From Pigmentibacter sp. JX0631 (GTDB taxonomy: Bacteria > Bdellovibrionota_B > Oligoflexia > Silvanigrellales > Silvanigrellaceae): DNA of 64,000 nucleotides. The number at the start of each line of letters is the position of its first letter. Position 1 is the first letter of the stretch. The DNA lies in NCBI RefSeq assembly GCF_029873255.1, contig NZ_CP123622.1, positions 2,207,001-2,271,000 of the forward strand, in the 5' to 3' direction. The notes under the pieces were generated by a model, which had not been told where the DNA came from, did no database searches, and saw only the letters and a list, made by a program, of their open reading frames with translations. Of this stretch, positions 45,901 to 53,514 are shown piece by piece. The translations under genes and the position numbers were made by a program.

Positions 45901-45996
45901 GTTACAGGTGGACTTATCTCATCTACACTTTTAACATTAGTTGTTGTTCCATGTGTTTATAGTTTACTTATTAAATTTAAAATCAAATTTAAATAA
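42973..45996 (+). CDS. RND-family efflux transporter (inner-membrane pump)
   Basis: A proton-driven exporter of 1007 aa with the normal RND layout: membrane span, periplasmic loop, six-span bundle, repeated. FANIGIDREPNVDIPYVSVS (~29-48) is the typical start of the first loop. The proton-relay Asp pair is in SIGILVDDAIVVIENIHRH (D398, D399), and the partner Lys is in LLGLVTKNAILLIEFAQQ (K911). ATG follows AAGAGAT. The last gene of the operon, it is ended by an IS5-like relic starting 60 bp later. It resembles HAE1-type multidrug pumps; export of the nearby lanthipeptide is possible but only inferred. Confidence 0.92.
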   Translation: MFLSTLSVKRPYFSSMLNIVVIIFGLLAFANIGIDREPNVDIPYVSVSVTYKGMNAKTAEHLLLNPMEEAFKRLPGLKKIKGSASQDYAFVLLEFHLDVDIDKATADVRNEIGSIEFPKDAEKPFVKRINENDNSFMSINITSEKMSEQDLSTYVNKELKPLLQRISGVGQVNISGTIDREIHINLNPSILNALHLNPNQIKKEINSQIVNKPSGVLRNSHSQFSIVTNTIPSSLDTIAKIPIAQKDKPLIRVEDFASIQDTHAELTNYSEVNGKKSIVIEITKESKGNIIESAKQLKKLIENLNKVNKDKLNISINIDNSNYIYETYKNVWFHIIIGSLLAIFVVYLFLHDWRNTFICSIAIPTSIIGTLAIINYLGFTLNSMTLLGLTLSIGILVDDAIVVIENIHRHKLMGKSRIAAAIDGSQEIGLAAISVTLAIAAVFVPVIYMEGIIGRYFYEFGMTVSVAVLISLFVAFTVVPMLSSKLVANQTLNSNEIKWQIKFDHYFQVFQNNYLKILNYSLKKKKTTLFVGILIFILSIFLLIFVPTKFVPTEDESISYFSFRLAQGTPLEEAIMRGKEIRDHILTYQGTTDVIMNVGSNNDSASSISFTIKLLDSKKRNYSTSEFTQRLNESAAKFIRNPNEKIGGNGYNNAINLELHSTDSHALYEYSKKVLQYITNIQDIGIPESSVSDEAYEYKVIPDFIKAASLGVSPSNIAETLLLLYKGEKVGDYYADGRYFDIKILIPTKKAQTLNSLAGIFIFSEKGDPVLLSSIANIEKILIEPKIKHINGIKNVTITADYFGKDLGKIMTNINKYIAETKPKSVDTYYSGQSELLDELIRVVSKVLLLALAFIFIVLSAQFENFKAPLAILFSIPLSFSGAFLAILITGQSFTIYAMIGLILLLGLVTKNAILLIEFAQQKIAEGINVDKALLEAAVVRLRPILMTSLTMIAGMIPLIFGTGAGHELDSNLGVTVTGGLISSTLLTLVVVPCVYSLLIKFKIKFK

Positions 45997-46056
45997 AAAT
46001 ATTTTTTTGGAATTTCTATTTTAATAAAAATATTAAAACAATTAACAAAAGAAATT

Positions 46057-46906
46057 AGGGTGTGTTCTCAAATATTGAAGAAAACTTGATATTTGGCATG
46101 TTTCCCGCGAAAGTTGGATTACCAGATCTAACGAAAGCGAGAGAACATGTTAAGAATAATGATAACGGATCAAATATGGTCGAGGCTAGCAATAATAATA
46201 TAAGAATGTAAAATTCACTTTTCAAAAAAATAATGATTTTTATGGAAGCAGTCTTTAGGAAGTTACGAACAGGAGCTTCTTGGAAAGATCTTCCAACAGA
46301 GTTTGGTTTACATTCAACTATAATTTATAAATTTAATCGTTGGTCAAAACAAGGTATTTGGCAAAATTTATTCATAAAAATTCTTGGAGAATTAGATAAT
46401 AAGTGGAACTTTTTTAATTCCACTATCGTTAAAGTACATCAACATTCAGTCAATTCTTCAAACACAAAAATAGAATGTATTGGAAGAACAGTTGGTGGTA
46501 ATTCAAGTAAAATTAATATGATTTCTGATTCATGCGGCAAGCCTATCAACTTTGTTTTGGGTGAAGGACAAGTGCATGACATTAAAATAGCGAATCAAAT
46601 TATAGAAGTTAGCAAGGCAGAAGTAAATTGCAGACAGAGCTTATCATGTAGAAAAAAATTAGAAAGCGATTGAAAGAAAATGGAATTCAAGCTGTGATTC
46701 CTATGAAGAAAAATACTATTGATAAAATAAATGAAGAGATTCGAAATCTAATTATACAAAATAAGACATTTAATTGAGAATTTATTTGCTAGATTAAAGC
46801 AATTAAGATGCATTGCAACACGTTACAATAAGAAAAAAAATAACTTTTCTTCTATGATTTACTTAGGGTTCAATTTCATTTGGGTAAAAATTTGAGAACG
46901 CACCCT
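46057..46906 (+). mobile_element. IS5-family (IS427-like) insertion sequence, decayed
   Basis: Terminal inverted repeats AGGGTGTGTTCTCAAAT (46057-46073) and ATTTGAGAACGCACCCT (46890-46906), with TA-type flanks, enclose a broken transposase. The right end is only 7 bp from the lanC stop codon. A 3' fragment of the same element recurs at 53101-53390. Confidence 0.85.
46233..46673 (+). pseudogene. IS5-family transposase, frameshifted
   Basis: A 146-aa frame with EAVFRKLRTGASWKDLPTEF, a domain (IIYKFNRWSKQGIW) typical of IS427-group OrfA, then VKVHQHSVNSS in place of a D-x-H motif and GQVHDIKIANQI. It shifts frame at ~46640; homologous sequence (RAYHVEKIRKRLKENGIQAV type) continues to ~46856 in other frames. 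Confidence 0.8.
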
Positions 46907-46913
46907 AATATTT

Positions 46914-48233
46914 TTACGATAATAGAAATGGCTGATCCCAAAAGCACATTTCCTGATGTTCAATATCAATTAAACTTAATATTACTCCAATAGCACCATT
47001 AATTAAACCTACATCTTTTACAATATGAGCTTTTTGGAGATTATATTCTATGTTATTAAATAAAAATTGATTCTCTATTGAGTAAAATGTTAAAATACTA
47101 TTTTCTAATGATTTTATGTATTTCAATAATTTAATTTCATTAGATTCTTGGTAAAATCTTTTTGCTATTTGTAAAATTCCTGCATACCCGTGACAAAATG
47201 TAGGCGAAGTGCACACCCATTCAGATTCAGGGCGACTAAAAATATTCAAAAATGAATTAATTGATATAGTAGATATATTAGAATCCGATAGAGCTTTAGA
47301 TGCTAAAAGTAAAGCCATAGAAGTTCCTGGAGTTCCATAGCACCATGCTTGTCTTTTTATTTGATAACTTTTAAAAATATTATCTGAATTTATCTCATCT
47401 TCTATTCTAATTATCCCAGGCCAATAAGTACCGTATTCATCATACATCCTATTTTTTAAAATCCAATTTGATAAAGAAACAATTGTTTCATTAGTATTTG
47501 ATACTTCAATACCATTAATCTTAGCTAAACTTAGAACAGCTAAAATTGAACTTACTCCATGAGCCATTCCTATATTAAAGGATCCATTAGGAAAACTTAT
47601 TTTATCTTCTTCCGTAAAATGATCCTCAGGTCTTATATAAAATTTTGGTACAAAAAAACCATTTAATTCAACATAATTAATTGATGTATTTAATATATTA
47701 ATAATTTTAATAGTATATTCTAAAAATTTTGGATTTTCTTTTCTTAATAAAGTATAACGTAGAATTCCACTAAGGCCTAGAATTGGATCATAATCTATAG
47801 TATTAAAATTTTTTTTTGGCAAAACTGATTTTAACTTAATATCAAGAATTTTAAAAAAATGTTTATCTAGTTCTCCTAATAACACATTATAGTTTTTTCC
47901 TTCATTAGATGCTACCCAAATTGAATAGCACAATCCAGTAAATCCTGAAAACATTGATATATCTGTTGTTATTCCTTCATTTATATAATTCAAAGATTTT
48001 TCGATATACTTATGTGAAATATTTCTCCATTTACTTGAGGGAAATAGTTTGTTTAATTGGCTATAAAACAATACCAATGAGGGATACCCTAAAGAGAGGG
48101 TATATTTTTCCCATGGGATATTATTATTGTAATTAGTTGAATTTTCAAGTTTATCAAAATCAAAACAACATATCTTTTCCGCAAAATTTAAAATTAAGTC
48201 ATTCATCACATTAAAATTACCTCTTATAAACAT
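46914..48233 (-). CDS. lanC: lanthionine synthetase C family protein (LanC cyclase)
   Basis: Zinc-dependent cyclase that adds Cys thiols to dehydrated Ser/Thr to form lanthionine rings. At 439 aa it has the normal LanC size. The zinc ligands are present: C298 in QAWCYGTPGTS and C347-H348 in FCHGYAGILQIA; the catalytic-type His is in IGMAHGVSSIL (H225). Further repeats read FSGFTGLCYSIW, LGLSGILRY and GLINGAIGVIL, and the usual C-terminal end is MCFWDQPFLLS. It lies 28 bp downstream of lanB on the same strand. The 3' end is intact although an IS5-like relic abuts it. Confidence 0.92.
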   Translation of the reverse strand: MFIRGNFNVMNDLILNFAEKICCFDFDKLENSTNYNNNIPWEKYTLSLGYPSLVLFYSQLNKLFPSSKWRNISHKYIEKSLNYINEGITTDISMFSGFTGLCYSIWVASNEGKNYNVLLGELDKHFFKILDIKLKSVLPKKNFNTIDYDPILGLSGILRYTLLRKENPKFLEYTIKIINILNTSINYVELNGFFVPKFYIRPEDHFTEEDKISFPNGSFNIGMAHGVSSILAVLSLAKINGIEVSNTNETIVSLSNWILKNRMYDEYGTYWPGIIRIEDEINSDNIFKSYQIKRQAWCYGTPGTSMALLLASKALSDSNISTISINSFLNIFSRPESEWVCTSPTFCHGYAGILQIAKRFYQESNEIKLLKYIKSLENSILTFYSIENQFLFNNIEYNLQKAHIVKDVGLINGAIGVILSLIDIEHQEMCFWDQPFLLS

Positions 48234-48261
48234 ATAATTAAAAACAATAAAATAAATATAT

Positions 48262-50694
48262 CTATTTTTTTAAATGGAAACTTAGACTATTTAGAATGTG
48301 AAGAGCATAAGAAATAGACTTATTTTCTAATTCATTACTCGTGCCAAATAATCTATTGCAGTGCATATGAATAAAGCTAGTTATTATTTCATCTTTTGAA
48401 TTATATAATTCATTACTTGATATACAAGTATTCATAATAACATTATACTCATATATTTTTTGATTTCTAATTTCTATATATTTTGAAATTGAACTAAAAC
48501 AAAAATCATAATGCCAAATAAAATTATTATTTATAAATAAAGAAATAACTTTTTTTCTTATTAATCTAAATTCATCAATATATTTTTCTTTATTTGTTAA
48601 TTTTTTTAAAAATTCTATTTTATTTTCATGATTCATTTCAAATGAATCTAGCATTGATATTATGCATAAGGAAGATATTAAAACCAAGGAAAATTCATTT
48701 TGAATTTTTGGAATATTTTTAATAATATTTAATACTAGGATACTATCGGACATAAATATATTTTCAGCAAGTTCAATTAGTTTTTGTCCTCCGTATCTTT
48801 CAACTTCGGGTTCATAAGTCTCAATTGTAGCATAATTAATAAATCCATTTAAGTTTAAATTTCTGAATATATCTCCAATATTTTTATAAATATTGTAAAA
48901 AGAATTACAATTTTTAATTCTTAGTCTGATGTGGTTTTTTTCATCAAAATATCTAATAAAAAACCAAATATAATTATTTATATCTATTCCCTGCTGTAAA
49001 AATACATTTTCTAATTTCTCTGATAAAAACTCATTTTCTCTACTTTCTTTAACAAAAATTTTCATATACAACCAATCTTCTCCTGGAAAATTAAATCTTA
49101 ATTTTTGATCAAAAATTGGTTTTGGTCTTATTTCTATATTTTGTTTTTCTTTATTATTTTCTAAAATAAATGGTACAACTATTTCTTCATTATAAATATT
49201 ATCCTGTAATTCAATAAAAGATTCTTGAAGAAGTATTTTCTCTTTTCTTAGAAACTCTTTATGAATCTCCTTTAAATGAATAGGATCCTTCAAATTTAGC
49301 AAAATTTTATTGTCAAACTCTACCATATATACTAGATTTGGCACATTCCATGTTTCTGCCCATTTTTTAAAGTTACTTAAAAAGTTTTCTTCATTAAAAT
49401 TGATAGAATATTTGTTAAATTTCCATGTCTGCGGGTGTATAATAATATTACTATACTCAATTCTAGGTATATATATCATTTTTTCTAAAATATCTAATTT
49501 AAAATAAGAAAAAATTGAATGTTGTTCAAATCCAAGATCTATCATAAAACGAATTGGATTAGGGCTGTTCTCATGATTAAAAACATGTGAACTTAAAAAT
49601 CTTACTTCTTTCTGATATTGAATTGATTTAAAATATAATCTTTCAGAATTTGCACAAACTACAATATCGGAAATATTTAATTGGTTGCTACCAAAAATAT
49701 TATTATCCATATGTAATTGATAATTCCAGAAAGAATTACAGATTATAATATTTGCGTCTCTAAAATTTTTTGGCATATAAACTAATTCACAATATATTAT
49801 ATCCGGGTTTCTTTTTTGTAATTCGTTAATATAACTTTTAATTTCATTTTTTTCTTCATTACTAAAAAGAGAAGAAAATCTTCCAAATGTTTGACATGCG
49901 CCTTGGCTTCCGACTATATTTGAAATAACTAAAGTTTTTTTTGAACTATTTTTTCTTCCATATACATTTGCATATAGCTCAACTGCATCAGAAGGATAAA
50001 AGTCTTTTTCTTTATAAAATTCGTATTTTTCTAATTCTTTTTTCTCAATAACTACAGAGTTCTTTTTAGAAATTAAGCTTTGAGAAATTTTATTCAAAAT
50101 AAATTCATTCATTTTCTCATCAAAGTTTTTATTAGATATAAACTTTCTTCTTGACTTAGGATGTCTATAACCATATGGAGCCCCTAGGCCTATTTCTTCA
50201 TCTAACAATTCTAAAATAGGAACTTCTCTCGCATTTCCGTAAACAGTCAAGAACTCCATATGGAAATCCCTTATCTCATCAAGGCCTCTTTGCTTTGGCG
50301 CTAACCAATATAAAAATTCTATTAAATTCTTCAAATCACTAATTACTTCATCATTGAGGATAAAATTATCATCTTTTTTATTCAAAATATCTACTTGTAA
50401 AAGATTTTTAGTCGAATAAATTTTATTCATATCGTTATAAATGTCTTTTAATAATTTACCTACATATCCTATTGAAATATTTTTATAATTATTTATCTTT
50501 TCTTTTATATTAATAAGTGAGTGTGGCAGAAAATCATTTGAGTTCAAATTTAATAATTTTTCTATAAATTCAGAAAAAATATCATTTGATAATAAATTGG
50601 GTTGAAGTTCAGTGATTATTATACCAGTACTTATTAAATTTTTTAAGTATTTTTCAATAATACATACATCACTAATATTAAAAAATATTCTCAC
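48262..50694 (-). CDS. lanB: class I lantibiotic dehydratase LanB, main part after an in-frame TGA
   Basis: LanB dehydrates Ser/Thr of the precursor using glutamyl-tRNA and then eliminates glutamate. This 810-codon part (possible GTG start at 50694) holds most of the glutamylation domain. Its C-terminal elimination domain runs from EDWLYMKIFVKESR (~nucleotide 49090): WFFIRYFDEKNHIRLRIK and SFIHMHCNRLFGTS keep the expected R, H-x-R-x-R and H-M-x2-N-R residues. Reading the same frame upstream from 50694 there is no stop until TGA at 50947-50949, beyond which lies the N-terminal part. Restored, the gene is 48262-51324, 1020 codons, the normal LanB length. Whether the cell still makes full-length protein is unknown. 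Confidence 0.85.
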   Translation of the reverse strand: MRIFFNISDVCIIEKYLKNLISTGIIITELQPNLLSNDIFSEFIEKLLNLNSNDFLPHSLINIKEKINNYKNISIGYVGKLLKDIYNDMNKIYSTKNLLQVDILNKKDDNFILNDEVISDLKNLIEFLYWLAPKQRGLDEIRDFHMEFLTVYGNAREVPILELLDEEIGLGAPYGYRHPKSRRKFISNKNFDEKMNEFILNKISQSLISKKNSVVIEKKELEKYEFYKEKDFYPSDAVELYANVYGRKNSSKKTLVISNIVGSQGACQTFGRFSSLFSNEEKNEIKSYINELQKRNPDIIYCELVYMPKNFRDANIIICNSFWNYQLHMDNNIFGSNQLNISDIVVCANSERLYFKSIQYQKEVRFLSSHVFNHENSPNPIRFMIDLGFEQHSIFSYFKLDILEKMIYIPRIEYSNIIIHPQTWKFNKYSINFNEENFLSNFKKWAETWNVPNLVYMVEFDNKILLNLKDPIHLKEIHKEFLRKEKILLQESFIELQDNIYNEEIVVPFILENNKEKQNIEIRPKPIFDQKLRFNFPGEDWLYMKIFVKESRENEFLSEKLENVFLQQGIDINNYIWFFIRYFDEKNHIRLRIKNCNSFYNIYKNIGDIFRNLNLNGFINYATIETYEPEVERYGGQKLIELAENIFMSDSILVLNIIKNIPKIQNEFSLVLISSLCIISMLDSFEMNHENKIEFLKKLTNKEKYIDEFRLIRKKVISLFINNNFIWHYDFCFSSISKYIEIRNQKIYEYNVIMNTCISSNELYNSKDEIITSFIHMHCNRLFGTSNELENKSISYALHILNSLSFHLKK

Positions 50695-50946
50695 TTCAAT
50701 AATAAATTTTTTAAATTCAAAGAATTTATTAAGTTTTTCGTAGCAAAATTTTGATAAATCATTGTATATAATAGAAATTTCATCGTTTATTGAAGTTTTA
50801 TTATTTTCTTTTATAATTAATTTTGAAGATATATTTAATTTTAATCTTTTACCATTTATAAAAAGTGATGGATTTATTTTGATTTTAATATTTGAAAGAT
50901 GATTTAAACTTACAGAATTTTCAACAGACTTTATAATTTCAAAGAG

Positions 50947-51324
50947 TCATTCCATATCTGGTCTTACTGATTTAACGTATTTATCAATAGATAAATTTTT
51001 TTCATAAATATTTAATTTGTTAAACTGTACAGAAGCGAAATATCCAAAAGGTGTAGTTCTTGAAGATGCTCTTGAATAATATTTCAATATACCAGATCGT
51101 AATTGTTCAATTTTTTTATTATTAAGAATTTTTTTTTCTTCATATAGAATTAAACTATCGTATAAATCTTTACTAGCTATAAGTAATGCCTCCTTAAATA
51201 CATTATAGTAACTTTGTGATGGTAGATATTCTAAAATATCTTCTCTACTATTAATATAGCCTATAAAATAAGTAACTGGAAAAATAGGTCTTCTTAACAT
51301 ATAAAACATTTTTTGTTTGTACAA
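50947..51324 (-). pseudogene. lanB: LanB N-terminal fragment ending at in-frame TGA
   Basis: First 125 codons of lanB (start ATG 51324). It carries the diagnostic segment YYSRASSRTTPFGYFASVQF (~86-105) of lantibiotic dehydratases. It ends ...KSVRPDME-stop; LanB relatives commonly have Trp after this block (R-x-x-M-x-W-L), and the next codons read LFEIIKSVENS in the same frame, so a single TGG-to-TGA change explains the stop. Not a separate gene. Confidence 0.85.
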
Positions 51325-51756
51325 TATTACTACCTCAAGTATATATGTAATAATTAAAATTGAAATATCATCAAATTAAATATCTATTTTACTAAATAAA
51401 AATTTAAATAGCGCTAATTTTAAATAAAATTTTGTAATTAAGAAAATTATAGTATTAGTTCTAATTTGTTGAATAATTTTTGTGAAAAAATAACAAACTT
51501 TCTCTATCTTACTGATTTATATAATACTTATAACTAAGCTATTTCTCAATTTTCTCTCTGTATTTTTAAAATTGTTTAATATTTTCTTCTTAAGAAAAGT
51601 AATAGTAAATAATAAAAGCAAGAAACTTAATTACAGATATTCTAATATTTTTTACTAATTTATTATTATCTTTAATAATTCTTCAAAAAGCATATTGAAT
51701 TATTTTGTTTGATTTAATCTGAAAACTAGCTATAGCTAAAATTTAGTAAACTGATT
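51325..51756 (-). other. AT-rich gap upstream of lanB
   Basis: No gene seen. It presumably holds the lanB-lanC promoter; I could not pick one reliably in such AT-rich DNA. An IS982-like fragment begins at ~51757. Confidence 0.4.
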
Positions 51757-52125
51757 TAAATCTTCTCCTGTCTCAATGAAATAACCTTTGCTGCTAAACA
51801 TGATTTAATAGCGGTTAAGAATTAAATCACTCAGAACTATTTGTTTATCGTGCATACTGCGATCAGTTTACTAAACAAAAATTGGCTAGAATAAATTCTA
51901 ATTAGCATACTCAAATCAAACTTTCAATAAGTAAAAAACACTTTCATACGATGAAAAAGTATATTCTAAATCTCTTAGTTTAAATAGGTAATCAATTGAA
52001 ACCAATTGAAATTGCTAATTGAATCTGGTACTATTCAAACGACATCCAAAATCCCTTCAATAAAGAAATTGATTTTCTATTTTTTTGCAAGAAAGTACAA
52101 GTTCTTTTTCTAAATACATATTTTC
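51757..52125 (+). mobile_element. IS982-like relic, copy 3 (C-terminal half, plus strand)
   Basis: Homologous, in the opposite orientation, to ~34040-34440: CTGCTAAACATGATTTAATA, then TTTATCGTGCATACTGCGAT and TTTCATACGATGAAAAAGTA. It has frame breaks and small deletions. It sits between the lanthipeptide precursor gene and lanB and so splits the locus. Confidence 0.8.
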
Positions 52126-52143
52126 AAATCTTAATTGGTATAA

Positions 52144-52308
52144 TTAATAACGACAACCACCATGTCTACATAAAGTTCGATAACTGTTCTCAGGTCGACA
52201 TCGATAAACAGTTTTAAACATTTCATTTCCATATCTTGAAAGATTGTATTCTGTAAATTCTTTTAATTCAATCTTAATATCAAATAAGTCATAATGATTT
52301 TCTTGCAT
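52144..52308 (-). CDS. lanA: putative class I lanthipeptide precursor LanA
   Basis: A 54-codon ORF with a good ribosome-binding site (AGGAGT) 7 nt before ATG 52308. The N-terminal half MQENHYDLFDIKIELKEFTE is acidic, with an FD-I/L-type leader motif (LFDIKIEL) similar in position and character to the FNLD box of class I leaders. The C-terminal half is small, basic and Cys-rich: TVYRCRPENSYRTLCRHGG, then CRY. It has three Cys (37, 47, 52) and three candidate dehydration sites (T33, S42, T45), enough for three rings. It is on the lanB/lanC strand upstream of them, and a decayed relative lies directly beside it. The leader cleavage site is not evident. Confidence 0.75.
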   Translation of the reverse strand: MQENHYDLFDIKIELKEFTEYNLSRYGNEMFKTVYRCRPENSYRTLCRHGGCRY

Positions 52309-52365
52309 AATTAACTCCTGTAATATTATAAGTAAACAAATAGGTAAAAAAATTAATTAAATATT

Positions 52366-52513
52366 CTAACGACAACCACTCATACAGCGAGAATATAAAG
52401 TTCGATAGATGTTCTGGGAGAGGTATTTACAAACGATTCATTTCTTGTTTTTTATTCTATGAATCTTTTAAATCAATCTTAATAATAAATAAGTGGTGTT
52501 AATTTTATTTCAT
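52366..52513 (-). pseudogene. second lanA-like precursor gene, decayed
   Basis: It has the same ribosome-binding site and spacing (ATAGGAGTTTATT before ATG 52513), but the third codon is TAA. Further on, LFIIKIDLKDS copies the leader motif of the neighbour (LFDIKIELKEF), and the 3' end reads YRTLYSRCMSGCR-stop, parallel to YRTLCRHGGCRY. The length is not a multiple of three. So two tandem precursor genes existed and one has died. Confidence 0.7.
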
Positions 52514-53100
52514 AATAAACTCCTATAAATGTAAAAAATATTATTAAAAATGTTTTAATATTTATTCTATTTTATTGAAAATTTATATTTTCTAAATTAT
52601 AAGAAATTTAGAATGATTAATATTAGTTTTTAAAAATTGGTTTGTAAACAAATTATCGATACAATATTTTTAGATTAAATTAACTTTTACTATAATTTTA
52701 TAGAATTAAAAATGACTACCATTTTTAATAATGATTTTTTTGTAGGATATCACTTTAGAAGTATTTATAAAAGAATTTTATTTTACTTATTAAAAGTAAC
52801 AATAGTTTCTTTCGAAATTAAGAAAAAATCTGTTTTTTTCTTATCGTTTCTCCTTTAACTTTCATGATAAGCATTTGTAACCGAAAAATGATTTCTCTTC
52901 TTGAAGATTTTTTCATTAATCTCTTCAACTCTTGAAAGGAATGCTGTAATCTAAGTTTCATGCTGCGTTTCCTCTTGTTAAAAAGTGGGTTTTATTTAAA
53001 CGCAGTATTCTTTTTTTTCTTAAAAAATGAATGCTATGACATTTTATAAATCAACAAGAAATTCTTGGTAAGCTATTTTTTGGAAAAAGCTAAATTGAAA
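52514..53100 (-). other. gap upstream of the precursor genes; possible regulatory palindrome and short ORF
   Basis: A palindrome with arms TCTAAATT (52591-52598) and AATTTAGA (52605-52612) lies ~80 bp upstream of the precursor genes and could be an operator. A 47-codon basic ORF on the minus strand (52818-52961, MKLRLQHSFQELKRLMKKSS...) loosely resembles the N-terminus of IS630-type transposases and may be a relic. Nothing else is seen. Confidence 0.3.
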
Positions 53101-53390
53101 TGTAGAAGTATTAATTGCAGACAGAGCTTATCATGTAGAAAAAATTAGAAAGCGATTGAAAGAAAATGGAATTCAAGCTGTGATTCATAAGAAGAAAAAT
53201 ACTATTGATAAAATAAATGAAGAGTTCGGCTTCTATTTATACAAAATAAGGCATTTAATTGAGAATTTATTTGCTAGATTAAAACAATTTAAAAGCATTC
53301 CAGCTCGTTACGATAAGAAAAAAGTAACTTTTCTTCTATGATTTACTTATGATTCTCTTTCATTTGGGTAAAAATTTGAGAACACACCCT
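53101..53390 (+). mobile_element. IS5-family 3' fragment (second copy)
   Basis: Closely similar to 46600-46906, including the right terminal repeat (TTTGAGAACACACCCT). The frame 53156-53341 (ENGIQAVIHKKKNTIDKINE, ARLKQFKSIPARYDKKKVTF) is the C-terminus of the transposase in better condition than in the first copy. Confidence 0.85.
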
Positions 53391-53514
53391 AATTAATGTA
53401 AATCGTCGAACCTTCACACATTGCCGAGTAAACGTCAATGCAGTAACTTAATTTTATAATTTAATTTATAGTGATTTATTTACGTAATTTGATAAATGAA
53501 TAAGAATTGTTTCT

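Noticed and set aside
32776-50949. TGA read as Trp (alternative genetic code or suppression), suggested by TGA at Trp-like positions in IS3 orfB, the IS982-like relic and lanB
   Set aside because: TGG is used for Trp in the same genes, the other IS relics carry TAA stops and frameshifts as well, and core genes need no recoding. Independent TGG-to-TGA mutations in decaying genes are simpler. The lanB case is kept as its own finding.
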